From an uncultured Saprospiraceae bacterium (GTDB lineage: Bacteria > Bacteroidota > Bacteroidia > Chitinophagales > Saprospiraceae), in contig CALFYH010000410.1 of NCBI GenBank assembly GCA_937952155.1, forward strand, positions 1-19,689: 19,689 nt of DNA, in the 5' to 3' direction. The notes beneath the pieces are model-generated. The model worked only from the letters and a program-made list of their open reading frames with translations. It did not search any database and was not told where the DNA came from. Of the stretch, positions 1 through 7,931 are shown in pieces (position 1 is the stretch's first letter; every line of letters begins with the position of its first letter). A program made the position numbers and the translations under genes.

Positions 1-423
1 TCAATAAATTTTCTGCTGACACCTTATTTTCTATTTGGTTTGCTATTATTGCTTGAGATCATTTTCTTTTTTAACATTTGGCAGCCGAAAGCAAGTTTGC
101 TTGTAAAATATGACCATTTGTGGTTGGGTTTGATGGCGATTTGTAGCCTACTTATGATATTTATGTGGTTTGGCACCGATCACATACCTACCAAAAACAA
201 CTGGAATGTACTCTGGGCAAGTCCATTGCTCATTATTTGGTGGATCATGAATAAAGAAAACATATATCGGAAAATTGTCTCTTACTTGATTTTGGCTTTG
301 CTAACCATTTCGATGATGAATGCCCTACCCTTTTTGCGCATTTTGCCACAATATTTCCATCCAGTGGTAGCCATTATTTCTATAATTTTGATACTGAAAA
401 TTGTACGATTGACGTTTAGGTAG
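1..423 (+). CDS. C-terminal part of a DUF4105/Lnb-like membrane protein (5' end outside window)
   Basis: The frame is open from the first base (reading SINFLLTPYF) to the TAG at 421-423, so this is the last 140 codons of a gene that begins upstream; the TTG at 40 is not a credible start. Five hydrophobic segments are visible in order: about residues 5-25, 38-58, 70-83, 93-113 and 119-138. Between the second and third lies FMWFGTDHIPTKNNWNVLW, which I recognise as the conserved loop of the C-terminal membrane domain of Bacteroidetes DUF4105 proteins. In that family a periplasmic N-terminal domain precedes a five-helix bundle, and a Bacteroides member (Lnb) is reported as a lipoprotein N-acyltransferase. 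The catalytic N-terminal domain is not in the window, so activity cannot be judged. The assignment rests on recalled motif similarity; an inner-membrane location is fairly certain. Confidence 0.72.
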   Translation, partial: SINFLLTPYFLFGLLLLLEIIFFFNIWQPKASLLVKYDHLWLGLMAICSLLMIFMWFGTDHIPTKNNWNVLWASPLLIIWWIMNKENIYRKIVSYLILALLTISMMNALPFLRILPQYFHPVVAIISIILILKIVRLTFR

Positions 424-505
424 AAGATGGTAAGTTCTATAGCATAAAATTAGAAAGAGAAAGTTATAGGAATAAGTGATTTACACGTTTAAAATGACAT
501 CGACA

Positions 506-1744
506 ATGAGGACTTTCAAAATTTCAACAATTGGAATGCTTTGCGCAATTTCTGCTTACTGCCAAGATGAAGAATTTAAAGTTTATTCTAATGGTTTAAT
601 TTATAGTGAACAAACGATGAAGAATTTGGGCTACATTGTGGACTCACTGAATTTAAAATTCAAGATTTGTAATTTTAACACGGTATTTTTTTCAAAAAGT
701 CAGACTTTTGGAAATATTGTAAAAGTTGACGCAAGCGACATTAAACAAGCTAAAAAGGATATGGAAAATCAAATTTCCTTTGAAAACTTTATCAAAAATT
801 ATCCAAAATCTATCATTGACCAAAACGTTCTAATAATAAAGGACAAATACAAAGACTACGAAAATCAAGACGTTGTTGAATTCCAACATTTTGATTTGAC
901 AAGTAATGATGGGTTCACTATTTATTCTAAAGATGTTACACTTTACCAAAAGGATTTCACAAACAAATGGCTTTATGAATACCACCCAAAAACCAAATAT
1001 TCCGACGAAACTTTAACAGCTTTTTATTTTCCAACAAATTTTAGTTCTGGTCCTATTCCACAAAAGTATGCTCATATGATTGGGTATTCTGATTGCTTAA
1101 TTGATACTACAACATCAAAATTTAAAGACGACTCAAAAGAAGGTTGGGTTGACCTTCCTGAAAATTGGATTTTGCTATCAATAAAAGAGAAAGTAAAACT
1201 ACTTGAAGAAATGAGAAGCACAAGCGTAATTGGTCGATGCAGTATGGACACTAGACCTAGAGAGCAAGCAGTATATATGGCTTTACTTTCTGCTGATACA
1301 TATAATTGGGAAGTTTTTCTAAAATCACATTTAGACATTATGAATGACCGCTTTCAAAGAGTGTCAGACGGAAGTTACGCTTGGGAACAAAGAAACACAT
1401 ACATTAAAGAGCTTGAGGAGCAAAATATTAATGTTCCTGATCTTATGTTTGGCATTTCTTTTCGAATTGAAAATCCTGCGAAAAACCACTATTTTGGTAG
1501 TATTGGACGATTAGGACGAGCATTATCAGAATCCAAAAATAGAAATGAAATTGAACAAGTTATGATATCAATCATTTCTGACAACGAGTTGGACATCTAT
1601 AATAGACTTTTATTTTATTTACTATACCGTAACTATACCCATTTCACTAATGATGAAAAAATAAAAAAAGAAAATATCGAAAAACTAGCGATAGCAAAAG
1701 AGACATTTCCTGACTTTATTAGTGTTAGATTAAAAGGAAAATAA
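506..1744 (+). CDS. Exported protein of unknown function
   Basis: I do not recognise a named domain. The frame can also start at GTG 476 or ATG 494, but ATG 506 gives a compact signal peptide: MRTFK, a hydrophobic stretch ISTIGMLCAISA, then a likely cleavage after AYCQ before DEEF. The mature part is about 392 residues, mostly polar, with no further membrane segment. It appears to have a mixed alpha/beta N-terminal half (residues 21-200, rich in Phe, Tyr and Lys) and a more helical C-terminal half (about 225-412). Mature-region cysteines are few. Lack of a lipobox and of a type IX sorting tail suggests a periplasmic protein. It starts 82 bases after the Lnb-like gene and ends 158 bases before the beta-barrel gene. 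By eye the gene is AT-rich, with many Lys and Asn codons. Certain as a gene, function unknown. Confidence 0.8.
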   Translation: MRTFKISTIGMLCAISAYCQDEEFKVYSNGLIYSEQTMKNLGYIVDSLNLKFKICNFNTVFFSKSQTFGNIVKVDASDIKQAKKDMENQISFENFIKNYPKSIIDQNVLIIKDKYKDYENQDVVEFQHFDLTSNDGFTIYSKDVTLYQKDFTNKWLYEYHPKTKYSDETLTAFYFPTNFSSGPIPQKYAHMIGYSDCLIDTTTSKFKDDSKEGWVDLPENWILLSIKEKVKLLEEMRSTSVIGRCSMDTRPREQAVYMALLSADTYNWEVFLKSHLDIMNDRFQRVSDGSYAWEQRNTYIKELEEQNINVPDLMFGISFRIENPAKNHYFGSIGRLGRALSESKNRNEIEQVMISIISDNELDIYNRLLFYLLYRNYTHFTNDEKIKKENIEKLAIAKETFPDFISVRLKGK

Positions 1745-1902
1745 GACATCACTCTAACAATCACACCTCGTTTTTAACGTCATATTAACCAACAAAAAGA
1801 AATTTTTAGCGAATTCTTAACGGTAATGATTTTCATGCTAACGTCTTTGATTTGTAAGGATTGATAAAATCCATTTTCTTTTTAAAATTTAAAAAATCAG
1901 TC

Positions 1903-2592
1903 ATGAAAACCTTAAGAAAATTCCAACTTGCCGCAATATTCACCGTATGTATTTTGAGCTTAAATGCACAGATTTCTGTAGGTGTAAAAACAGGTGTTAA
2001 TTTTGCAGATACAAACATGGATGGCATCGTCACCAGCCTACTTCCTGACCAAACCGTATATCCAGGATTTACGGCAGGTTTGATCGCAGAATTGCCTTTG
2101 AAAAATGGTTTTTCTTTCAGACCTGAACTCAATTATATCCAAAAAGGATTTGTCACACAAGCCGATATTTATGACTTCGAATTATTGGGTATCGATATTC
2201 CAATAGGTGCGAAAGCAAAAACAAGATTTAACTATATCGAAATGCCATTGCTTTTCAAATATAGCATCGGTAATGAACTAGCTAAGGTATATTTTATTGG
2301 TGGACCCAATGTAGCTTATGCCGCAAATGCACACATTCGACCTGTAGCCAATCTCCTCGTCAATATCAATTTACCAGCTGTAAACCTTAATTTGAATGAC
2401 GATATTTACCAACGATGGGAACTGTCAGGTACTATTGGTGCAGGCGGAGAACTAAAGGCTGGAGCAGGCAAAATCTTTGCTGACGTCAGATATACACACG
2501 GCTTTACCAATATGTTGAGCAATCCAATCATTGAGATGAAAACAAAAAACCAAGGCTTTAATCTTTCAGCAGGATACGCCTATAATTTCTAA
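1903..2592 (+). CDS. Outer-membrane beta-barrel protein (PorT-like/OMP_b-brl_2 type)
   Basis: The frame opens at 1861, but ATG 1903 gives an orthodox signal peptide: MKTLRK, a hydrophobic core LAAIFTVCILSL, and the cleavage site NAQ before ISVGVKTG. The mature protein (about 206 residues) has alternating amphipathic strands: ISVGVKTGVNF at the start, FTAGLIAELPLKNGFSFRP, FNYIEMPLLFKYSIG, and the closing GFNLSAGYAYNF. The latter ends in phenylalanine, as expected of the beta-signal read by BamA. This pattern (GVKTGVN opening, Y-x-E-x-P-L-L-x-K-Y in the middle) is typical of the small Bacteroidetes outer-membrane barrels annotated as porin family or PorT family proteins, usually 190-250 residues. 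Substrate or role cannot be told from sequence. It appears to be a single-gene unit, closed by the terminator 27 bases after its stop. Confidence 0.87.
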   Translation: MKTLRKFQLAAIFTVCILSLNAQISVGVKTGVNFADTNMDGIVTSLLPDQTVYPGFTAGLIAELPLKNGFSFRPELNYIQKGFVTQADIYDFELLGIDIPIGAKAKTRFNYIEMPLLFKYSIGNELAKVYFIGGPNVAYAANAHIRPVANLLVNINLPAVNLNLNDDIYQRWELSGTIGAGGELKAGAGKIFADVRYTHGFTNMLSNPIIEMKTKNQGFNLSAGYAYNF

Positions 2593-2618
2593 ATTCCCAG
2601 CATCATATCATAACATTG

Positions 2619-2656
2619 AGCCGAAGATTCCAAGGAGTTTTCGGCTTTTTTGTTTT
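2619..2656 (+). terminator. Intrinsic terminator after the beta-barrel gene
   Basis: AGCCGAA (2619-2625) pairs with TTCGGCT (2640-2646) and is followed by a T-rich run (CTTTTTTGTTTTT, to 2656). The loop GATTCCAAGGAGTT can form a small inner TCC/GGA stem. It lies 27 bases past the stop codon at 2592 and points rightwards. Confidence 0.8.
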
Positions 2657-2743
2657 TGATCAACATTTTTCAAATAATTTGCATTCTAACATTTGTATTT
2701 GAAAAAATGATACCGTCATAATTTCTAAATTTTCATATTCAAA

Positions 2744-2775
2744 TTTAGATAATTCATATTTTCTTTATATCTTTA
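2744..2775 (+). promoter_or_regulatory. Candidate Bacteroidetes-type promoter for the FG-GAP gene
   Basis: TTTA (2744-2747), a 20-base spacer and TATCTTTA (2768-2775) match the Bacteroidetes consensus TTTG-N19-21-TAnnTTTG except for the last base of each element. The ATG at 2800 follows 24 bases later, giving a short leader. The surrounding DNA is very AT-rich, so chance resemblance is possible. Confidence 0.35.
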
Positions 2776-2799
2776 CAGTTTAAAATCAATTGTTTACAC

Positions 2800-5598
2800 A
2801 TGAGATTAAAACATAACTGTATTTTTATTGCCTTTCTATATTGTTGGAGTAACCTACTTTCAGGTCAGCCAGTATTTACAAATAAAACTTCCACATTCAA
2901 AAAAAACATAGCTACCCGAAGTGTCCAACCAGGTGGCGTGATGGATATCGATGGTGATCTGGTAGACGACCTCGTTATTCTCGACAAAGGTACCATGCTA
3001 AAAACGGTAAAAAGTCATGGAAAATATTTTAAACTAGCCTTGCTCGATTCGATTAAAACAGTACCAACTACAGAATGGACGCTTACTGCAGGAGATATCA
3101 ATAACGATGGTAAGCTGGAAGTCATTACGGCTGGCGAATACAATCTGGCTAGCATGGTCACGCTCGATAGACAAAAACTCACAAAAAAATCACTTTATAC
3201 TGGCGTGTATGCCCAAGGATCCAATACTGCAGATATCAACCAAGATGGCTGGCTCGACTACTTTGTGTGCAACGACGCAGGCCCAAATCTAATCTATATG
3301 AATGATGGTGCAGGCAATCTCCAAAGGGCTGAATTGATAGATTTTATGAAAAATGACCCATCAGATGGCTCTGGCAATTATAACAGTGAATGGATCGATG
3401 TCAATGGTGACTTTCTGCCTGATTTGAGTATAGCAAAATGCCGTGCCGGCGTAGATAATCCAAGTGATCCGCGTAGGGTAAACCGATTGTATATCAATCA
3501 AGGGAACAATAAATTTGAAGATATGGCACCTGCATTTGGCATGAATAGTGGTGCACAATCGTGGGTAACTGCCTTTGGTGATCTAGATAATGACGGCGAT
3601 CAAGATGCGCTTATAGTCAACCATTACTCGCCACATCAGTTGATGGAGAATGTAGGCTCTACACATTTTGTAAATCGGCCATTGCCTGAAAATCACGCAT
3701 CTTTTAGCTTTCAAGCTATAGTCAGAGACTTTGATAATGATGGATGGTTAGATATCATGTTGGCCGGCGTGGAAGGCAGTGCATTGCTTCTCAACAAAAA
3801 GAATATGAACTTTGAACTGTATAAATACATCATCGGTCCAGCACAACCTAGGTCTATTACTTGTGGTGATTTTAATGATGACGGCTATCCAGATATTCAT
3901 GCCCACATGGCTCTACCTATCAATGAAGTAGGCGAATTGGACGATCAGCTGTGGCTTAATGATGGTGGAAAGAATCAGTACATCAAGTTTAATCTCCAAG
4001 GAAATACATCCAACAAGTCTGCGATAGGCACACATCTGACATTGTATGGTAGTTGGGGCAAGCAGATTCGTTATGTCAAAGGTGGCGAAAGTTATGGTAT
4101 TTTCAATTCTTTACAACAAATTTTCGGTATTGGAGAAGCTACAGAAGCCGACAGTATTGTAATCCATTGGCCATCAGGCAAAATAGAAAAATATAATCAA
4201 CTTATAGCTGGTAAATCTTACTATATCCAAGAAGGAAAATGTATGACTGCACAAGTTGAGCTTTTCCAAGATCAGCTTATCGTAAAAGACAGCAATTTGA
4301 CAATATCAGCACCATCTGGATGGCCATTTTACCAATGGAGTACAGGAAATACATCAGCAAGTATCTCATTACCAGATGGTTGCTATCATGTATCGATGAC
4401 TGACCATGCAGGCTGTACCACCATTTCAAAACCCATTTCTCTTATCTCAGGATGTTTCTCAGCCGATGTAGATCTCTTACCGTATGGAGAAGAAATAAAA
4501 TCTTGTACAGGAGACATCGTGACAATCCAAGCATCCACAGCAGCAACATACTTGTGGAACGATGGACGTACTACATCAGACTATACTAGTGATGAATCAG
4601 GATGGATTTCATTAATTGCAACAGATTATTGCGGCAATACTAAATCTGATAGTCTGTACATGTCTTATCATTCGGTGGAAATTCAAATTGCCGGAGATAC
4701 CATAATGCAAGGAAATAGAGCAACACTTATATCAAATAATCCAACCACGCAATGGTTTACAGAAGACAACATCAAAGACCCAATCTTTGTAGGAGACACA
4801 CTGATCACAGAGCCATTAGATAAAACAACCATATTTAAGGCAAATGCCATAGAAGTGATAGATAAAAAGATCGCCAATGTAGGAGAGACAATATTTCCTT
4901 CAAGCAATTTCTATGGCGCCAATACCACTACGGGAGCTATCCTGTTTAAAGTCGAACGTCCATGTATCATCCAATCTTTTACGGTCAATACAGATACAGA
5001 AGGAGATCGGTTAATTATCATTTTGAATGACAAAAAAGAAGTCATTTTCTCCAAAAAAGTATCTTTGATTGTCGGGTTTAATAAAATTGTAATGGATGCC
5101 AAAATGGAAATCGGCTCATACAGCATATCAACAGATGAATCGGTAAATGAAGCATCTTTGGGTTATAAATCGCCACGATTGGTACGTTCTGCCACCAATG
5201 TCAAGTATCCTTATGAATTGGCAAATGTCATCACATTGCTTTCGTCTAGCTTTGGTGCCGGATATTATATGTATTTTTATAATTGGGAAATTCATTACGA
5301 CATTACAAGCTGCGAAAGTGAATTGTTGGATGTGATAGCCTTGGTAGAACCTAGTGGAACTCACAACATCAACGACGATCAAATAACCATCTATCCGAAT
5401 CCGACTGAAGATATCTTAAATATCAAAGCAAATTTTCCAATAGACGACATTGAAATACGTACGGTTAATAATCAAAATTTGATGGTAAAAAATACGAATC
5501 AATTGGCCATAAATATTTCAAATTTGCCAAGCGGATTGTACATAATTTCAATCAAGACCGATAAAGGTTGGATACATAAAAGATGGGCAAAAATGTAG
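2800..5598 (+). CDS. Secreted FG-GAP/VCBS beta-propeller protein with ASPIC/UnbV domain and type IX sorting tail
   Basis: A signal peptide (residues 1-22, ending LLSGQ) is followed by seven calcium-loop repeats of FG-GAP/VCBS type: DIDGD at 49, DINND at 99, DINQD at 145, DVNGD at 200, DLDND at 261, DFDND at 310 and DFNDD at 357. Each ends with an acidic residue eight positions on. Seven repeats fit a seven-bladed propeller. An ASPIC/UnbV domain follows (about 392-468; it ends DSIVIHWPSGKIEKY). Residues 488-692 look like Ig-like modules, one with YQWSTGNTSASISLPDGCY. Residues 693-836 form a beta-sandwich module ending near YYMYFYNWEI. The end (865-932, starting YPNPTEDILNI, with LPSGLYIISI) is a type A type IX secretion sorting domain, so the protein is probably exported through that system and bound to the cell surface or released. 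Binding target unknown; carbohydrate or protein adhesion is the usual guess. Confidence 0.92.
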   Translation: MRLKHNCIFIAFLYCWSNLLSGQPVFTNKTSTFKKNIATRSVQPGGVMDIDGDLVDDLVILDKGTMLKTVKSHGKYFKLALLDSIKTVPTTEWTLTAGDINNDGKLEVITAGEYNLASMVTLDRQKLTKKSLYTGVYAQGSNTADINQDGWLDYFVCNDAGPNLIYMNDGAGNLQRAELIDFMKNDPSDGSGNYNSEWIDVNGDFLPDLSIAKCRAGVDNPSDPRRVNRLYINQGNNKFEDMAPAFGMNSGAQSWVTAFGDLDNDGDQDALIVNHYSPHQLMENVGSTHFVNRPLPENHASFSFQAIVRDFDNDGWLDIMLAGVEGSALLLNKKNMNFELYKYIIGPAQPRSITCGDFNDDGYPDIHAHMALPINEVGELDDQLWLNDGGKNQYIKFNLQGNTSNKSAIGTHLTLYGSWGKQIRYVKGGESYGIFNSLQQIFGIGEATEADSIVIHWPSGKIEKYNQLIAGKSYYIQEGKCMTAQVELFQDQLIVKDSNLTISAPSGWPFYQWSTGNTSASISLPDGCYHVSMTDHAGCTTISKPISLISGCFSADVDLLPYGEEIKSCTGDIVTIQASTAATYLWNDGRTTSDYTSDESGWISLIATDYCGNTKSDSLYMSYHSVEIQIAGDTIMQGNRATLISNNPTTQWFTEDNIKDPIFVGDTLITEPLDKTTIFKANAIEVIDKKIANVGETIFPSSNFYGANTTTGAILFKVERPCIIQSFTVNTDTEGDRLIIILNDKKEVIFSKKVSLIVGFNKIVMDAKMEIGSYSISTDESVNEASLGYKSPRLVRSATNVKYPYELANVITLLSSSFGAGYYMYFYNWEIHYDITSCESELLDVIALVEPSGTHNINDDQITIYPNPTEDILNIKANFPIDDIEIRTVNNQNLMVKNTNQLAINISNLPSGLYIISIKTDKGWIHKRWAKM

Positions 5599-5605
5599 GC
5601 TTGCG

Positions 5606-6283
5606 TTATATTTTCAAAACCCTTTGAACTGCGTCAGTCATTAATTCACCACTTTTGAAATCCAAAAACTGCCTAGTCAAATGAATATTCAGACTATCAG
5701 ATTTGGCAATTGTATATGTGTGTTTATTATTCCAACGTAAGTTATTCCCATTGATGACAAGGTTATATCTTTCATAATTTTGACTTTCAATCCTAAAATA
5801 GTAGTATGTATAATTTCCCACAAAATATTGCTTTGAATAAAAGTCCTTAAAAACATAATAACTTGGGGCCCAGAAACATCCATATATTTGTTTGATATGT
5901 TGCGTTAAAGACATTATCTGTGGGTTAATATACTTGTGAAATTTATAAACTTCAATCGTAGAATTATGTATGTTTGGTTCATAACAATCGATTCCAGAAA
6001 TAGCATATAACAAACCGTCTTGTATGCTTGGTTTATAAAAATTGATTTCAGAAATTGCATGTAACAAGCCTTCTTTTCTAACTCTATCTTTTTCAGCTAA
6101 AAAAAATAATGAATTGGTCATAAAATTTAGCCATTTATCATTCTCTTGTTTGAGTGCATTTGATCTTGATTGGATATATTTGGTTTTAGCATTTACCTCA
6201 CAATAATGAAGCCATAGCAATCCACTTTGTATTAGCAATAAAAGCAATAGAAATTTGGTAAAAAAATTATTCCGCAACTTCAT
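5606..6283 (-). CDS. Single-span membrane protein of unknown function with an internal tandem repeat
   Basis: 225 residues, not recognised. A hydrophobic helix at residues 8-26 (FTKFLLLLLLIQSGLLWLHY) with basic residues before it predicts an anchor with the rest outside the inner membrane. Residues 30-70 look helical and charged. Two copies of an 18-residue unit follow (about 70-105): GLLHAISEINFYKPSIQ and GLLYAISGIDCYEPNIH. The C-terminal half is rich in Tyr, Phe and Asn and probably beta-structured. The ATG at 6283 lies inside the end of the upstream gene (17-base overlap), so the two are surely cotranscribed and probably translationally coupled. The stop is only 7 bases from the stop of the convergent FG-GAP gene. 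AT-rich compared with the division genes. The layout of anchor plus helix plus beta region recalls GldM-like proteins, but no motif supports that. Confidence 0.72.
   Translation of the reverse strand: MKLRNNFFTKFLLLLLLIQSGLLWLHYCEVNAKTKYIQSRSNALKQENDKWLNFMTNSLFFLAEKDRVRKEGLLHAISEINFYKPSIQDGLLYAISGIDCYEPNIHNSTIEVYKFHKYINPQIMSLTQHIKQIYGCFWAPSYYVFKDFYSKQYFVGNYTYYYFRIESQNYERYNLVINGNNLRWNNKHTYTIAKSDSLNIHLTRQFLDFKSGELMTDAVQRVLKI
5970..6077 (-). repeat. Tandem duplication of a 54-base unit inside the membrane-protein gene
   Basis: Units 5970-6023 and 6024-6077 directly abut and differ at 10 of 54 positions in my alignment (about 81% identity), with no gap. The unit is a multiple of three, so it adds 18 residues in frame. 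Several differences change amino acids conservatively (Asn/Asp, Lys/Glu), suggesting an old duplication kept under selection for the protein. Confidence 0.85.
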
Positions 6284-6896
6284 TAGAATTTATAAATGAA
6301 AATTTATCACAACGCCCTAATTTACTTTTCAATACTACAAATTGTACAGGTTTTTCAAAACAAAATGGATTTTCATGGATTTCTTCAATACCATTTACCA
6401 TAATGGAAGCGAAATTAGGGTTAATAAATATTGGCGTTAATACAATGTGGGATGAATCACCTTTACTGGATAATTCTCTAATGACAATATTCAATTTAGA
6501 ATCGTAATTTTCTTCATCTGTGATTTCAAATTTCTCCATAAATTGATCAATGATATTGACACCTAAATCTCTATGATTACTACAGTTTAAGTCAAAATCC
6601 CATCCCAATTTGTTTATCACTTTTTTCGCTTGTTGTGATAACGAATCGGCTTCATCCAAGGTTTTCACATTCACCATGCTTTCAATTACTGGTCGAATTT
6701 TATTCACTTTTTCATCTATAGTTTTTGAAATTTTAGAAACTTCTTTAAGATCCGAAAAGCGATTGTCTAGTTCCCAATTGTAATCTTTGATGATTTCTTT
6801 GCATACTTTGTCAAGCTCGACATCATAATTAACAAAATAAGTCAAAAGAACAAAAATTAATAAATTGATACCGATAAGAACCAGGTTACGTAACAT
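6267..6896 (-). CDS. Single-span membrane protein of unknown function
   Basis: 209 residues, not recognised. A single membrane helix at residues 3-22 (RNLVLIGINLLIFVLLTYFV) is followed by a long, charged, probably coiled helical region (23-97, rich in Lys, Glu, Asp and Leu). A mixed C-terminal domain follows (about 105-209), including IVLTPIFINPNFASIMVNG. The topology predicts a short cytoplasmic tail and a periplasmic body. It starts 38 bases after the Uma2-family gene stop and overlaps the next gene by 17 bases, so the three are likely one transcript. Both overlapping genes encode proteins with the same layout (short tail, one helix, charged helix, beta-rich end), which hints at partners or diverged paralogues; I see no clear shared motif. 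Expect few database homologues. Confidence 0.72.
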   Translation of the reverse strand: MLRNLVLIGINLLIFVLLTYFVNYDVELDKVCKEIIKDYNWELDNRFSDLKEVSKISKTIDEKVNKIRPVIESMVNVKTLDEADSLSQQAKKVINKLGWDFDLNCSNHRDLGVNIIDQFMEKFEITDEENYDSKLNIVIRELSSKGDSSHIVLTPIFINPNFASIMVNGIEEIHENPFCFEKPVQFVVLKSKLGRCDKFSFINSNEVAE

Positions 6897-6934
6897 TATT
6901 TCTTTTTAATTCGCAAGACATAATTCGTATATTA

Positions 6935-7558
6935 TCACACACCTTCGAAAATATCATCAATACTGATCGATAGGCCAGGCAATGTCTTCACAGGTATTAC
7001 ATCATCTTCTGAGAAAGCATTGAGACGTTGATATTTTCCTTCCACCAAAATATAAACTTCAACAAAACGCATCTCTCCAAATACAATCCAATATTCGCCA
7101 ACACCAGCTTCTTCATAGACGCTGTATTTGTCTTTTGTATCTCGTTTTACATCTTTGCCAGCAATTATCTCTATTACAAAATCGGGCACACCAAAAACGG
7201 CAGTTTCCTCTATGATTGTTTGGTCACAAATCACAAATATATCAGGCTGCACAACGGTTGTAGATTTGTTGCGTTTCTTGTTTGCAATAGGCAATACAAC
7301 ATCAGTAGGAGCGTGAAATATGTTACAAGTTTTATCTTTTAATTTTGGAAGAAATGCGCGCAAAATATTCATACTCACTTGCTGATGTTTTGTTTTGGGC
7401 ACTGGGCTCATCCGAAACAATTTGCCGCGGATGATTTCTACCATTTCTTCAAATTCAAATTTGAGATAATCAGCATAGGTGTAAACGCGATTATAATCTA
7501 TTGATGGCTCTTTGAGTTCGTTGGATGTATTTTGTTCTTCTATTTTATAAGTTTTCAT
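6935..7558 (-). CDS. Uma2 family (DUF820) PD-(D/E)XK nuclease-fold protein
   Basis: 207 residues, the usual size for the family. Visible family landmarks are YTYADYLKF then MVEIIRGKLFRMSPVP (E41 and the G-x-L-x-x-M-S-P turn), H58 in KTKHQQVSMNI, VVQPDIFVIC with D106, VPDFVIEIIAGKD with E130, and DKYSVYEEAGVGEYWIV with K144. D106, E130 and a nearby lysine fit the catalytic pattern of the PD-(D/E)XK fold. The usual S-P-S after the glutamate is replaced by A-G-K, a modest departure. Members are common in cyanobacteria and environmental Bacteroidetes, often in many copies, and their biological role is not settled; nuclease activity is inferred from the fold only. It has its own promoter just upstream and leads a possible operon with the two membrane proteins. 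No antitoxin or methylase partner is seen. Confidence 0.88.
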   Translation of the reverse strand: MKTYKIEEQNTSNELKEPSIDYNRVYTYADYLKFEFEEMVEIIRGKLFRMSPVPKTKHQQVSMNILRAFLPKLKDKTCNIFHAPTDVVLPIANKKRNKSTTVVQPDIFVICDQTIIEETAVFGVPDFVIEIIAGKDVKRDTKDKYSVYEEAGVGEYWIVFGEMRFVEVYILVEGKYQRLNAFSEDDVIPVKTLPGLSISIDDIFEGV

Positions 7559-7577
7559 AATGGAATGATATAATATG

Positions 7578-7609
7578 CAAATATATCGTATTATTTAACA
7601 TGCCACAAA
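7578..7609 (-). promoter_or_regulatory. Bacteroidetes-type promoter of the Uma2-family gene
   Basis: Read on the minus strand, TTTG (7609-7606), a spacer of exactly 20 bases and TATATTTG (7585-7578) match the TTTG-N19-21-TAnnTTTG consensus at every fixed position. The ATG at 7558 follows within 20 bases, so the leader is very short, as is common in this phylum, and no Shine-Dalgarno sequence is seen. Confidence 0.75.
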
Positions 7610-7674
7610 TAAAAAATCGTCAGATACAACTAATAATCCTTGAATGAAACGAACAAAAACATTACACACTAGAA

Positions 7675-7707
7675 TAAAAAAAGGTCCAGGCGGGGAGCCA
7701 TGGACCT
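7675..7707 (-). terminator. Intrinsic terminator of the dcw operon (minus strand)
   Basis: On the minus strand AGGTCCA (7707-7701) pairs with TGGACCT (7688-7682) around a 12-base GC-rich loop and is followed by seven T (7682-7676). It is 267 bases beyond the ftsZ stop and just upstream of the Uma2 promoter, so it separates the two units. The hairpin is notably GC-rich for its surroundings. Confidence 0.8.
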
Positions 7708-7931
7708 GTAATTAATAAACCAATCTCATTAAAAAGTTTATAAATAAAGACGAAAATCCAAAATTGAAATCAACATTGCTGTTGTACTATCCCAAAATTA
7801 TCGGGATTATTTCTCCAGGATTCTATCTATTTCAGGTTGTGAAAACTAAATTATCACTTATTAACGAACGATCGGTTGGTCGGTCTTCAGTTGATTGTTC
7901 TAAATGAGATAAAATTTGAAAATGTCAGGGG

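Noticed and set aside
40..423. Separate 127-residue membrane protein starting at TTG 40
   Set aside because: The frame is open back to base 1 with matching hydrophobic sequence, so it is the end of a larger gene.
476..505. Ten-codon N-terminal extension of the exported protein from GTG 476 or ATG 494
   Set aside because: It would lengthen the signal peptide's N-region needlessly. The AGG at 468-470 could serve GTG 476, so the extension is not excluded.
1861..1902. Start of the beta-barrel gene at TTG 1861
   Set aside because: It would put MIKSIFFLKFKKSV ahead of a standard signal peptide that begins at ATG 1903.
5606..6896. The two membrane proteins as GldL/GldM-type gliding or type IX secretion motor parts
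   Set aside because: Only the layout is similar; no conserved GldM or GldL motif is visible, both proteins are far shorter than GldM, and other gld genes are missing nearby.
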